Of a DNA stretch of 64,000 nucleotides, positions 30,103-43,969 are shown piece after piece. The position numbers and the translations under genes were made by a program. Source of the DNA: Roseiarcus sp963835215 (GTDB lineage: Bacteria > Pseudomonadota > Alphaproteobacteria > Rhizobiales > Beijerinckiaceae); NCBI GenBank assembly GCA_963835215.1, contig CAWIES010000004.1:806001-870000 (forward strand). Reading direction: 5' to 3'. A model generated the notes under the pieces. It had not been told where the DNA came from. It was given only the letters and a program-made list of their open reading frames with translations, and searched no databases. Position 1 is the first letter of the stretch. Every line of letters starts with the position of its first letter.

Positions 30103-32208
30103 ATGCGCCTCCTGAGCATCGCCGTTGCCCTCTTCGCGCTTGCCGCCCTGCTGATCGGCGTGTGGCGCCCCGACGTCTCGATCTTCCTTTATGCCGGGGC
30201 GGCGTTGTTATGTGCGGGCGCGACCTACCTTTCGGCGCGAATTTCGAACTTCCTGCGCGTTTTCGAAGTGGTGTTCGCGGTCGAAACGATCCTGTTTGGC
30301 GCCGCCTATCTCATCGACGTGCTCGGCCTGTGGCCGGCGGCCTACGCCGATTATGCCCTGCCGAGCACATTGCCACTGACTGTCGCGCTGTTCGGCTCGC
30401 TGGTCTACGCCGTCTCGCACATCCCGGTCGTGCGCAAGATGACCGACATCGCCGACCCCTATTTCTCCGAGCGAGCGCCGACGACGGCGCGCGTCTGGCC
30501 GGGCCCGAGATTCACCGTCTCCCAGAACCGGCTGGCGATCGCGGCGCTGGTGTTCCTGATCGTCATCAACCAGTTCGAGGTGGCGCTGCTGGTCCGGCTG
30601 AACTACTTCAGCCGCGACTTCTACAACGCGTTGCAGGACAAGAATTCGGGCGAGTTCTGGCGCCAGCTGCTGGTGGTCTTCCTGCCCTTCGCGACGATCT
30701 ATATCGCGGCGTTGGTCATCGAATATGTCGTCACCTCGACCTTCGTCTATCGCTGGCGGCGCTGGCTTTCGGCGAATTACATCGGTCGCTGGCTCGGCGG
30801 GGGCGCGCATTATCAGATGGCGCTCGCCGGCACGCCGGCCGACAACCCCGACCAGCGCATCAGCGAGGACATCTACGGCTTCATCTATGGCGGGGGCTCG
30901 GGCGCCGGCATCTTCGGCTATTCGATCACGCTGCTGTCGACGCTGACCTCGCTGGTCTCGTTCGCCCTCGTCCTGTGGACGCTCTCGGCCGACTTCCCCT
31001 TGCCCGGCTTTAACGTGGTCGTGCCAGGCCTGTTGTTCTGGATTGCGCTGGTCTACGCCGCAATCGGCACGGCGATAGCCCATTGGATCGGCCACACCCT
31101 GATCCCGCTCTATTTCCAGCAGCAGCAATACGAAGCGAATTTCCGCTTCGGCCTCGCGCGTCTGCGCGAGTACAGCGAACAAATCGCGCTGCTGCGCGGC
31201 GAGCCGGTCGAGGTTGACGGCGCGATGCGGCGCTTCGGCGACGTCTTCAACAACTACATGAGCATCGTCCAAGTGCGAAAGCGGCTGACCGCCTTCACCT
31301 CGGCCTATGACCAGATCAGCCAATACTTCCCGTTCATCGTCGGCGCGCCGCTCTATTTTGTCGGCAAGATCGCGCTTGGCGCGCTGGTGCAGGTCGCCCG
31401 CGCCTTCGGCCAGGTCAATTCGTCGTTGACCTTCTTCGTCTCATCTTATGTCGGGCTCGCCGACTTCAAGGCGGTGCTCGATCGTCTGACCTCGTTCGAC
31501 GACGCGATCGCGCGCGCGCACGTGGCGCTCGATCGCGCTCAGGGCGTCACGTCCGCTCCGGCCACGGACGACAACCTTGCGCTCACCAACCTGACCCTCG
31601 AGCTGCCCAATGGGCGTCCGCTGACGCGCATCGAATCCTTCGCCTTCGCCGCCGGCGAAGCGGCCTTGCTCGCCGGCCCGTCCGGCGTCGGCAAATCGAC
31701 GCTGTTCCGCGCCATCGCCGGCGTCTGGCCCTATGGCAAAGGCCACATCGAAGAACCCAAGGCGACGATCATGCTCTTGCCGCAGCGGCCGTACATTCCC
31801 ATCGGCTCCTTGCGCGACGCCGTCGCATATCCAGCCTCGGGCGCTGCGTTCTCGGACGCCGAGATCAGCGACGCGATCCACGCGGTCGGCCTGCCCGACT
31901 TCGCCGACCGGCTCGCCGACAGCGACAATTGGCAGATGCGCCTTTCGGGGGGCGAGCAACAGCGGCTGGCGGTGGCGCGCGCGCTGCTCGCCCGGCCCGA
32001 CTGGCTGTTCCTCGATGAATCGACCTCTGCGCTCGACGAGGCGAGCGAGAGCGCGGTCTACCGGGTGATCGCGGCCAAGCTGCCCAAGGCGACGATCGTT
32101 TCGATCGGCCATCGCTCGACGCTCGCCGCTTTCCACAAGCGGCAACTCGTCCTGACCCCGCATGCCGGCGCGCCCGCGACGATTGCGGAGGCGGCGCCGG
32201 TCGCGTGA
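30103..32208 (+). CDS. SbmA/BacA-like ABC transporter with fused membrane and ATPase domains
   Basis: A half-transporter of about 701 residues. The N-terminal 130 residues carry four extra hydrophobic segments. The middle is the SbmA/BacA-type permease domain (LNYFSRDFYNALQDKNSGEF, YRWRRWLSANYIGRWL). The C-terminal ATPase domain has Walker A GPSGVGKST, signature LSGGEQQRLAVARA, Walker B WLFLDEST and the H-loop GHRS. Such proteins (YddA/BclA type) move peptides or very-long-chain fatty acyl compounds; in rhizobia BclA relatives protect against antimicrobial peptides. The substrate here is unknown. ATG 30103 was chosen; an in-frame GTG at 30058 would add 15 residues. Confidence 0.88.
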   Translation: MRLLSIAVALFALAALLIGVWRPDVSIFLYAGAALLCAGATYLSARISNFLRVFEVVFAVETILFGAAYLIDVLGLWPAAYADYALPSTLPLTVALFGSLVYAVSHIPVVRKMTDIADPYFSERAPTTARVWPGPRFTVSQNRLAIAALVFLIVINQFEVALLVRLNYFSRDFYNALQDKNSGEFWRQLLVVFLPFATIYIAALVIEYVVTSTFVYRWRRWLSANYIGRWLGGGAHYQMALAGTPADNPDQRISEDIYGFIYGGGSGAGIFGYSITLLSTLTSLVSFALVLWTLSADFPLPGFNVVVPGLLFWIALVYAAIGTAIAHWIGHTLIPLYFQQQQYEANFRFGLARLREYSEQIALLRGEPVEVDGAMRRFGDVFNNYMSIVQVRKRLTAFTSAYDQISQYFPFIVGAPLYFVGKIALGALVQVARAFGQVNSSLTFFVSSYVGLADFKAVLDRLTSFDDAIARAHVALDRAQGVTSAPATDDNLALTNLTLELPNGRPLTRIESFAFAAGEAALLAGPSGVGKSTLFRAIAGVWPYGKGHIEEPKATIMLLPQRPYIPIGSLRDAVAYPASGAAFSDAEISDAIHAVGLPDFADRLADSDNWQMRLSGGEQQRLAVARALLARPDWLFLDESTSALDEASESAVYRVIAAKLPKATIVSIGHRSTLAAFHKRQLVLTPHAGAPATIAEAAPVA

Positions 32209-32218
32209 GGGGCGAGTT

Positions 32219-32666
32219 TTAGAGCGAGCGCGCGAGCCGCATTTCGCCGCGCGGCCCCTTGATGACGAGTTCGCCGTTGACCAGATCCCAAGTCGGCTGG
32301 CCCTGCAGCCCGGTCAGAAACGAAACCTCGAGCGCCATCGTGTCTTTGTCGCACTGCTTCTTCGTCAGCGCCCACGGCCCGATGAGCAGGTGCTGGTCCT
32401 TGATCGGGTAAAGCGTCGCCGACCACGAATTGCAGCCCGTGAAGCCAGAGCCGCGATAGGCGCTGTCGATCTTCAGGGAGACGTCGAGATCGGAAGAGAC
32501 CGGCTTGCCGTTGAGTTCGCGCAACTGCCACGTCTGGTCGAGCGGGAAGTTCTTCTGCTGCGGCGGCAGCGGCTTGGGCGGGCTCGTCTTTGTCGTCCGC
32601 CAGCGCGGCGAACGCGGCGCCGAATGCAACCACAGCGACCGTCAAACGAAGCAATGCAGTGTTCAT
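32219..32666 (-). CDS. META-domain exported protein (HslJ-like), one +1 frameshift
   Basis: After repair this is a protein of about 148 residues with a signal peptide (LRLTVAVVAFGAAFAALADD) and a META domain: TWQLRELNGKPVSS, YRGSGFTGCNSWSATLYP, ALTKKQCDKDTMALEVSFL and a C-terminal LVIKGPRGEMRLAR. The frame breaks near 32577, where one extra base in a GGG run sits between DEPA and KPLPPQQ. META proteins such as HslJ are outer-membrane or periplasmic proteins linked to heat or antibiotic stress. It converges on the ABC transporter gene (10 bp) and is divergent from hsp20. Confidence 0.8.
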
Positions 32667-32867
32667 GGGTCCGATCCTCGATCCGCCAGTCCGGGCGCGG
32701 ATTTTCCCCGCTGGGGTATAGCCAGCGGCTCGAACGCGCGCAATGGTTCGACTAGCGGGTAAACTGAGCAATTTTATAGCCGGCCGCCCCCTCTCCCCCC
32801 TTGCGCGGCGCGCCCGCCGCACCAGATTTGTGACTGACGCGGGCCCGTTCCGGGACGCGTCGCCTAC

Positions 32868-32923
32868 GCGCCGCCATGACGGGGCGCGTCAGGCGCATGT
32901 CGCTTCCATTGGAGGATATGATC
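32868..32923 (+). promoter_or_regulatory. ROSE-like RNA thermometer in the hsp20 leader
   Basis: The sequence just before hsp20 reads GTCGCTTCCATTGGAGG. It contains the UYGCU element typical of ROSE thermometers, and CTTCC can pair with the Shine-Dalgarno GGAGG (32911-32915) across a 3-nt loop. A further perfect hairpin, TGACG-N5-CGTCA, lies upstream. ROSE elements control hsp20-class genes in rhizobia by masking the ribosome-binding site at low temperature. Confidence 0.55.
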
Positions 32924-33412
32924 ATGTTGACCTACGACTTTTCGCCCTTCCACCGCTCGACCGTCGGTTTCGACCGGTTGCTTTCGCTGCTCGACAAGAC
33001 CTCGGGGCTCGAGGCCGGCGGGCAGACCTACCCGCCCTACAACATCGAGCGAACCGGCGAGAACGCCTACCGCATCACGCTGGCGGTGGCGGGCTTTGCC
33101 GAGTCCGAGCTGTCGGTCGAGACGCGCGAGAACACGCTGACCGTGCGCGGCGCCAAGGACGCACAGCAGAAGGCGGGCGACAAGCGCGACGTGCTCTACC
33201 AGGGCATCGCCGCACGCGCCTTCGAGCGCCGCTTCCACCTTGCCGACCACGTAAGCGCGGCGGGCGCGACTTGCGAGAATGGGCTGCTGCATGTCGACCT
33301 CGTGCGCGAAGTGCCCGAGGCGCAAAAGCCGCGCGCCATTCCGATCCAGGCGCGCGCCGCCACCGTCGAGGGGACCCCGCTCGCCGCTCAGGAAACCAAG
33401 CAGGCCGCCTGA
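32924..33412 (+). CDS. Small heat-shock protein, Hsp20/IbpA family
   Basis: A 162-residue ATP-independent holdase chaperone. The N-terminus FSPFHRSTVGFDRLLSLLD is typical of IbpA-class proteins. The alpha-crystallin domain spans YPPYNIERTGENAYRITLAVAGF to AFERRFHLADHV, and the C-terminal tail contains the AIPIQ (IxI) oligomerisation motif. ATG 32924 lies 8 bp after GGAGG; ATG 32918 is an alternative. An Ala-rich tail of about 25 residues follows the IxI motif. A terminator follows at 33433, and a ROSE-like leader precedes the gene. Confidence 0.94.
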   Translation: MLTYDFSPFHRSTVGFDRLLSLLDKTSGLEAGGQTYPPYNIERTGENAYRITLAVAGFAESELSVETRENTLTVRGAKDAQQKAGDKRDVLYQGIAARAFERRFHLADHVSAAGATCENGLLHVDLVREVPEAQKPRAIPIQARAATVEGTPLAAQETKQAA

Positions 33413-33432
33413 TTTGGCAGGCTCGTCAACAG

Positions 33433-33460
33433 AAAGGGCGCCCTTCGGGGCGCCCTTTTT
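33433..33460 (+). terminator. Intrinsic terminator of hsp20
   Basis: A perfect 10-bp stem, AAAGGGCGCC (33433-33442) and GGCGCCCTTT (33449-33458), with loop CTTCGG and a T-run. It is very similar to the groESL terminator. Confidence 0.92.
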
Positions 33461-33493
33461 CGTTGGGAGTGGCAGCGCGTTTCAACAGCGCCG

Positions 33494-34270
33494 CTAGTCG
33501 AGCGGGGTCACCGGAATGTCGTTGACCGCCTTCGTCTTGCTCGGCGTGGGCGCGGCTGTCGGCGGCTTGACCGGCGCGCTCGGCGTATCCGCCTTGACCG
33601 CCTGTAGCGAGGGCGCGGGCGAAGAGGCCGGCGTCGCCGAAGCGGCAGGCGTTGGCGCGAGCGTTGGCGTCACCTTCACAAGCGCCGGCGCGGCGGCTTT
33701 TGCCGGCGCGGCTGGCGTTGGCTGAACGACGGGCGGATTGACGGCGTTCGCCACTGGCGTCGGCTTGGGCTTGGCTTCGACCTTCTTGGGCGCGACCCTT
33801 GGCGTCTCGACCTCAACCGGGGATATGGATTTCGGGGCCGAGGGGACCCAATCGTCTGGCGGCTGCCCGCTAGGACTGATGTCGGCTGGAGGACGCGGCC
33901 CGTTCCACTGACGGGGATCGTCGCCCCAGGCGTCGGGCGGCGCCGCCGCCTCGCGCCAGCGATCGCCGCGCGTGCGGAACCGTTGCAGGATGCGACCGCT
34001 CTGCGGATCAACGATCAGTCGTTCCGGCCCCTCGCCGCGCACGATGACGTCGGCGACGTAGACATCGCCACGCAGGATCAACGGGCCGGTGAGTTCGTAG
34101 CCGCTTTCGGCGAGTTCCCGCTCGATCTCGTACGACGAAGGACCACCGCCGCCGCCGAAGATCGAGAACAGGCCTTGCGCGTTCGCCGCGCCGGGCGCCG
34201 CCAAGAGCAAAACAGCGACGGCGGCGCGGCCTGCCCAGCGCGACGTGTGGCGGTGCGGATTGGCGGTCAT
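33494..34270 (-). CDS. Exported proline/alanine-rich protein with PepSY-like N-terminal region
   Basis: A 258-residue protein with a signal peptide ending near AANAQ, a short folded segment YEIERELAESGYELTGPLILRGD followed by VADVIVRGEGPERLIVDPQSGRIL, and a long low-complexity Pro/Ala/Thr tail of about 130 residues. The folded part resembles PepSY-type sequences, where a polypeptide is compared to its 'VDPxTGRI' ending; this is a weak match. Proteins of this layout are common but uncharacterised in Hyphomicrobiales. Its stop lies 34 bp past the hsp20 terminator, convergent with it. Confidence 0.65.
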   Translation of the reverse strand: MTANPHRHTSRWAGRAAVAVLLLAAPGAANAQGLFSIFGGGGGPSSYEIERELAESGYELTGPLILRGDVYVADVIVRGEGPERLIVDPQSGRILQRFRTRGDRWREAAAPPDAWGDDPRQWNGPRPPADISPSGQPPDDWVPSAPKSISPVEVETPRVAPKKVEAKPKPTPVANAVNPPVVQPTPAAPAKAAAPALVKVTPTLAPTPAASATPASSPAPSLQAVKADTPSAPVKPPTAAPTPSKTKAVNDIPVTPLD

Positions 34271-34316
34271 CGCGACAAACTCCCCAAGCGGCGCGGAGCG
34301 CCAGCCCCTAGTCTTC

Positions 34317-35393
34317 CTAAGAATTGCGGCTTCGGTGCGGCGTGGCGGCGAGCGCGATCAGCGCGTCGATTTCGTGGCTGCTGGTCTCGAACGAAGTCAC
34401 CAGCCGCGCCATCGTCTCGCCGGCCCGCGGCGCGAGTTCCGGCGGCGCCGCGCGCGTCGACCAATCGTGGAAGTTAGCCCCCGCAGCGCGCCAGGCGGCG
34501 AGCGTTGCGTCCGGCGCAACGACGAAAACCTCGTTGACCTCTGCGGGAAAGGCGAGGCGCACGCCGGGCGCGGCGGCGAGCCCTTGCGCGAGGCGCTGGG
34601 CTGCGCCATTGGCGCGCCGCGCCAGTTCGAGCCACAGGTCGCCCGCGAGCCACGCCTCCATCTGGGCGCCGAGGAAGCGTCCCTTCGACAGGGTCTGCCC
34701 CGCCCGTTTGCGCTGGTAGGGCATCGCCGCCGCCTTGTCGGGATCGAAGACGATCACCGCCTCGCAGGCGAGCGCGCCGTCCTTGGTCGCCCCGAGCGAC
34801 AGGATGTCGACCCCGGCGCGCCAGGTCATCTCGGCTGGCGAAGCGTTGGTCGCGATCAGCGCATTGGCGAAGCGCGCGCCGTCCATGTGCACGCTCATGC
34901 CGGCCTCGCGGGCGATCACCGCCAGCGCCGCGACCTCGTCGGGTCGATAGAGCGTCCCGGCCTCGGTCGCCTGGCTCAGCGACAGCGCGCCGGGCTGGGT
35001 GGTCTTGGCTTGGCCGCGGGGAAAGCGGGCGAGCGTCTCGCGGAGCGCGTCGGGCGCAATCTTGCCATTGCCTCCCGGAATCCCAACCAGCTTTGCGCCG
35101 GCGGTAAAGAATTCCGGCGCGCCGCATTCGTCGTCGATGATATGCGCCTCGTCGTGGCAGAACACGGCCTGCCACGGCCGCGTCAGCGCCGCGAGCGACA
35201 GCGCATTGGCGGCGGTGCCGGTGGAAACGAGAAAAACCGCCGCCTCGCGCTCGAAAATGTCGCTGAGCCGGGCGGCGGCGCGAGCGGTAAAGACGTCGGC
35301 GCCGTAGGCGGGCGTGTTCATGCAACTCGAGGCGACGATTGCCTCGAGAATGGGCGCCGCCACCCCTGCCCCGTTGTCGCTGGCAAAGTTCAT
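34317..35393 (-). CDS. ltaE: Low-specificity L-threonine aldolase
   Basis: A PLP-dependent fold-type I enzyme of 358 residues that splits L-threonine or L-allo-threonine into glycine and acetaldehyde. Characteristic segments are the N-terminal FASDNGAGVAAPILEAI, PAYGADVFT, STGTAANALSLAAL, the aspartate-containing MSVHMDGARFANAL and the Schiff-base lysine in LSLGATKDGALACE. Complete, with no frameshift. It faces away from gltB across a 364-bp gap. The family also accepts beta-hydroxy amino acids, so the exact role is not fixed. Confidence 0.92.
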   Translation of the reverse strand: MNFASDNGAGVAAPILEAIVASSCMNTPAYGADVFTARAAARLSDIFEREAAVFLVSTGTAANALSLAALTRPWQAVFCHDEAHIIDDECGAPEFFTAGAKLVGIPGGNGKIAPDALRETLARFPRGQAKTTQPGALSLSQATEAGTLYRPDEVAALAVIAREAGMSVHMDGARFANALIATNASPAEMTWRAGVDILSLGATKDGALACEAVIVFDPDKAAAMPYQRKRAGQTLSKGRFLGAQMEAWLAGDLWLELARRANGAAQRLAQGLAAAPGVRLAFPAEVNEVFVVAPDATLAAWRAAGANFHDWSTRAAPPELAPRAGETMARLVTSFETSSHEIDALIALAATPHRSRNS

Positions 35394-35757
35394 GTCTGCC
35401 GATCCCGAGCTGAAATCGCGAGCGCGCCTCTCTTGCCCGCGCTTATTGCGATTGGCAATCGCCGCCGCCGGCGCTGCTCAAAAAAACAGGTTTCAGCTCT
35501 CGTCGTGGTCTTGTATCGTCAGCGTGTATCTGTCATGTTCGGCAGAGATAGGACAGCCCTGCTGACCATTTACCAGGTCAGCCCGCTGGAGCAGGCAGAG
35601 ATGTCGGACGCAACGATCAAAATGGATCGCAAAAAACGCGCCGCGTGAACGCCCTCGCGGCCGCGCGGTCGCGCCGCTTATTCGTGTCCAACGTCAGCCA
35701 AAACCAGTCGTCGAACGAAACCCGGAACGTGGTGCGCCCATGTGGGGGAGTGGAAAG
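35394..35757 (+). promoter_or_regulatory. Control region between ltaE and gltB
   Basis: 364 bp without a convincing gene. It contains a perfect dyad GCTGACC (35561-35567) - ATTTACCA - GGTCAGC (35576-35582), which could be an operator for gltB, and a possible 15-codon reading frame (ATG 35601 to TGA at 35648) after it. Ribosome-binding sequence GGGGGAG precedes the gltB ATG at 35758. No other signal was recognised. Confidence 0.4.
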
Positions 35758-40464
<4,707 letters not shown>

Positions 40465-40520
40465 GGCGCGACCCGCGAGCGGGCCGCGCATGGGCTATTG
40501 ACGAGGGGAATGGCGTCGCG

Positions 40521-41939
40521 ATGGGCAAGGTGACTGGGTTTATGGAGATCGACCGCGTGGATCGCCGCTACGCGCCCGCGTCGGACCGCATTCGCAACTA
40601 TCGCGAATTCGCCCTGCCGCTCAGCGAGGAAGCGACGCGCGACCAGGCCGCGCGCTGCATGAACTGCGGCATCCCCTATTGTCACACCGGCTGTCCGGTC
40701 AACAACCAGATCCCCGACTGGAACGATCTTGTCTATCGCGCCGACTGGCAGGAAGCCTCGCGCAATCTGCACTCAACCAACAATTTCCCCGAGTTCACCG
40801 GCCGCGTCTGCCCGGCGCCGTGCGAAGCCTCCTGCACCCTCAACCTGCAGGACACGCCGGTCACCATCAAGACGATCGAATGCGCGATCGTCGATCGCGC
40901 CTGGCGCGAGGGCTGGCTCAAGTCCGAGCCGTCCGTTCGCCGCACCGGCAAGCGCGTCGCGGTCGTCGGCGCGGGCCCGGCCGGCCTTGCCTGCGCTCAG
41001 CAGCTCGCGCGCGTCGGCCATGAGGTGCATGTCTACGAGAAGAACGCCGAGCCCGGCGGGCTGCTGCGCTATGGCATTCCCGACTTCAAGCTCGAGAAGC
41101 ACCTGGTCGAGCGCCGCGTCGAACAAATGAAGGCCGAGGGCGTCGTCTTCCACTGCAACGTCGCGGTCGGGCGCGACGTGACGGCGCTTTCGCTGGTCGA
41201 GTCCTACGACGCCGTCGCGCTGTCGGGGGGCGCGGAGTCGCCGCGCGATCTGCCGGTTCCCGGCCGCGATCTCGGCGGCGTCCACTTCGCCATGGATTTC
41301 CTGCCGCAGCAGAATCGCCGCGTCTCGGGCGAGTCGGTCGGCGCCAACGACCTCATTCTCGCCGCGGGCAAGAACGTGGTGGTGATCGGGGGCGGCGACA
41401 CTGGCTCCGATTGCATCGGCACGTCGATCCGCCAAGGCGCGCTCAAGGTGACGCAGCTCGAGATTCTGGCCATGCCGCCCAAGGCGGAAGACAAGCTGAT
41501 GACCTGGCCGAACTGGCCGCTCAAGCTGCGCACTTCGTCGAGCCACGATGAAGGCGCCGAGCGCGATTTCGCGGTGCTGACCACCGCCTTCCGCGGCGAG
41601 AACGGCGTCGTGACCGGCGTCGAATGCGTTCGGGTCGACGAGAAGATGAAGCCGATCCCCGGCGGCGAGTTCACGCTCAAGGCCGATCTCGTGCTGCTGG
41701 CGATGGGCTTTCTGTCGCCGGTGCGCGAGGGCATGGTCGAGGAGCTCGAACTCAAGCTCGACGGGCGCGGCAACGTCGCCGCCGACACCAAGCGCTACGC
41801 CGCCAGCCGGGCGAAGGTGTTCGCCTGCGGCGACATGCGGCGCGGGCAATCGCTGGTCGTGTGGGCGATCCGCGAGGGCCGCCAATGCGCCTCGTCGATC
41901 GACGAGACGCTGATGGGCGCGACCGTCCTGCCGCGCTAA
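40521..41939 (+). CDS. gltD: Glutamate synthase (NADPH) small subunit
   Basis: A 472-residue beta subunit that takes electrons from NADPH through FAD and two 4Fe-4S clusters to GltB. The cysteine clusters CMNCGIPYCHTGCPV and CPAPCEASC are near residues 46-110. FAD and NADPH Rossmann motifs are VVGAGPAGLACAQ and VVIGGGDTGSDC, and the C-terminal FACGDMRRGQSLVVWAI closes the FAD site. Same operon as gltB. The length is standard for the family. Confidence 0.98.
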   Translation: MGKVTGFMEIDRVDRRYAPASDRIRNYREFALPLSEEATRDQAARCMNCGIPYCHTGCPVNNQIPDWNDLVYRADWQEASRNLHSTNNFPEFTGRVCPAPCEASCTLNLQDTPVTIKTIECAIVDRAWREGWLKSEPSVRRTGKRVAVVGAGPAGLACAQQLARVGHEVHVYEKNAEPGGLLRYGIPDFKLEKHLVERRVEQMKAEGVVFHCNVAVGRDVTALSLVESYDAVALSGGAESPRDLPVPGRDLGGVHFAMDFLPQQNRRVSGESVGANDLILAAGKNVVVIGGGDTGSDCIGTSIRQGALKVTQLEILAMPPKAEDKLMTWPNWPLKLRTSSSHDEGAERDFAVLTTAFRGENGVVTGVECVRVDEKMKPIPGGEFTLKADLVLLAMGFLSPVREGMVEELELKLDGRGNVAADTKRYAASRAKVFACGDMRRGQSLVVWAIREGRQCASSIDETLMGATVLPR

Positions 41940-41949
41940 AGCGCCGCTC

Positions 41950-42342
41950 CTAGACGACCGCGACGACCCGGAACGGCTTGAGCTCGCCCTCTTCGCGCAG
42001 CGAGACATATTCGCCGACCTTGAAGACGTGGTCGCCGAACCGATAGCCGTCCTCTTCGTCGGCGAAGTCGGTTCCCCGGCCATATTCGAACGCCCAGGTC
42101 GAGCCGCCCCGCCCGCCCGGCTGATGCACGAGCAAGCCACGCTGCTGGGGCGCGTCGCCCCAGAAGCGGTGGACGAAACACTCGCCGCGCCGCGCCTTCC
42201 ACGCTTCGAGGTCGATATGCCCGTCCGCGGTCAGCGGCGCGAGGAACTCATAGCCGTGGCGGATCGACCCCTCGGGAAACGCCTTCGAGCGCGCCGCGTT
42301 CAGCGTCACGCTCTTGAGCGGGGCTCGCGCGTTGTCGGTCAT
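41950..42342 (-). CDS. Conserved hypothetical protein
   Basis: A 130-residue soluble protein without a signal peptide. Readable features are an N-terminal helix-like part (KSVTLNAARSKAFPEGS), IRHGYEFLAPLTADGHIDLEAWK, several aromatic-rich stretches (CFVHRFWGDAP, TWAFEYGRGTDF), and a C-terminal VGEYVSLREEGELKPFRVV that looks like a small beta-barrel. I have a general impression of homologues in Hyphomicrobiales but no function. It converges on gltD, with 10 bp between the stops. Confidence 0.65.
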   Translation of the reverse strand: MTDNARAPLKSVTLNAARSKAFPEGSIRHGYEFLAPLTADGHIDLEAWKARRGECFVHRFWGDAPQQRGLLVHQPGGRGGSTWAFEYGRGTDFADEEDGYRFGDHVFKVGEYVSLREEGELKPFRVVAVV

Positions 42343-42517
42343 GCTTGCTCCCTTTTCGCTTCGGTCGAGCCCGGGCGAGGCCGACGGCGGTCCGCGCGGC
42401 GCGGCGCGGCGGCTCTACCTTTGGATGGCTTGCCACGTGCACTGGGACGGCGCAACATCGGGCCAATTCCGCCGCCTTGCGGGCGCCGGACCAATGACAT
42501 CGGGGAGGAAGTCGACA

Positions 42518-43720
42518 ATGAAACCGTTGAAAGTCCTGGCGTTTGCGGGCGTTTTGAGCGCTGGCCTGTGGGCCATGAGCGCCAGCGCGGCAGAAAAAGT
42601 GGTCATCGGCGACATCGACGACATGTCGGGTCCCTATGCCGACGTGATCGGCGCGGCGGGCATCGAAGCGATCAAAATGGCGATCGCCGACTTCGGCGGA
42701 ACGGCGCTTGGCCAGCCGATCGAGCTCCTCACCTTCGATCACCAGAACAAGCCGGCGCTTGCCGCGGAGAAGACTCGCGAATGGGCCGACCAGAACGGCA
42801 TGACGATGCTGCTGGGCGGCTCCAACACCGGCGTCAGCCTCGCCATGAACGCAGTGATCAAGGAAAAGAAGATTCCGTTCTTGGCCATCGGCGCGGCGGG
42901 CGCCTCGCTAACCGGCAAGGATTGCACGCCCTACACGGTCCACTACGGCTACGACACCGTCGCGCTCGCCAATGGCACTGCGAGGACCATCCTCAATCAG
43001 GGCGGCAAGTCGTGGTTCTTCCTGACCGCCGATTACGCCTTCGGCACGCAATTGCAGGCCGCTGCGGCGAATGTTGTCACGGCCGGCGGCGGCACGGTGG
43101 TTGGCGCGGTGCGCGTGCCGCTCGGCACGTCCGATTTCGCCTCCTACCTCCTGCAGGCGCAGGCGTCGGGCGCGCAGGTGGTCGGCCTCGCCAACGCCGG
43201 CACCGATTTCTCCAACTCGCTGAAGGCCGCCGGCGAATTCGGTCTCACCAAGACAATGAAGCCGGCGGCGCTGCTCGCCTTCGAGAGCGACATTCACGCC
43301 ATCGGCCTCGAAGCCGCTCAGGGGCTCTTCCTCACCACCGCCTGGTACTGGGACTTGAGCGACAAGACGCGCGAATTCTCCAAGCGCTTCTTCGACAAGA
43401 CCCATCGCGAACCGGACTTCCCGCAGGCGGCGATCTATTCGGCGACAATGAACTATCTCGCGGCGGTCAAGGCGGCGGGCACGACCGACGCCGACAAGGT
43501 CATGGCGGAGCTGCACAAGGCGAAGATCAGCGACGAGTTCACCGACAACGGCGTCATCCGCGCCGACGGCGTGCTCGAACACGACATGTATATCGCGCAG
43601 GTCAAGACGCCCGCCGAATCCAAGGGCGAGTGGGACATGTACAAGATCGTCAGCACGATGAAGGGCGAGGACGCGTTCGGCAAACTCGCCGACTCCGCCT
43701 GCCCGCTGCTCAAGAACTGA
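42518..43720 (+). CDS. ABC transporter substrate-binding protein, branched-chain amino acid (HAAT) type
   Basis: A 400-residue periplasmic binding protein with a signal peptide (cleavage near SASAAEK) and a type I Peripla_BP_6 fold: VVIGDIDDMSGPYADVIG, NKPALAAEKTREW, LLGGSNTGVSLAMNAVIKE, FLTADYAFGTQLQ and YSATMNYLAAVKAAG. This group takes up branched-chain amino acids, amides or urea; in methylotrophic and photosynthetic relatives, close paralogues often stand alone with no permease, as here. The start at 42518 has GGGGAGGAAG upstream. A strong hairpin follows the stop. Confidence 0.88.
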   Translation: MKPLKVLAFAGVLSAGLWAMSASAAEKVVIGDIDDMSGPYADVIGAAGIEAIKMAIADFGGTALGQPIELLTFDHQNKPALAAEKTREWADQNGMTMLLGGSNTGVSLAMNAVIKEKKIPFLAIGAAGASLTGKDCTPYTVHYGYDTVALANGTARTILNQGGKSWFFLTADYAFGTQLQAAAANVVTAGGGTVVGAVRVPLGTSDFASYLLQAQASGAQVVGLANAGTDFSNSLKAAGEFGLTKTMKPAALLAFESDIHAIGLEAAQGLFLTTAWYWDLSDKTREFSKRFFDKTHREPDFPQAAIYSATMNYLAAVKAAGTTDADKVMAELHKAKISDEFTDNGVIRADGVLEHDMYIAQVKTPAESKGEWDMYKIVSTMKGEDAFGKLADSACPLLKN

Positions 43721-43728
43721 TACGTTTA

Positions 43729-43756
43729 AGCCGCGCCGGTTCTCGCCGGCGCGGCT
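43729..43756. terminator. Perfect 11-bp hairpin after the binding-protein gene
   Basis: AGCCGCGCCGG (43729-43739) pairs with CCGGCGCGGCT (43746-43756) across TTCTCG, 9 bp after the stop. The T-run is poor on the plus strand, but the very stable stem suggests a transcript end. Confidence 0.65.
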
Positions 43757-43969
43757 AGGCCCTCCGCCCTTCGCAGCGGCTGCGCTTGCAGGCGAAGCGC
43801 GCGACGTCGCCCCATCGCCCTCCTCCAACGCAACGAGACAGTCTTCGCGCAGCGGCGCCCGCGCGGCCGATTAACGCTTTGTTTGGCGTGAATCGAGTTT
43901 GGCGAACGGAAGGTGAAAAAGAGCGGTAAAATTCTACGCATCCGCCCCATGTCGCCTGGAGTGTTCGTG

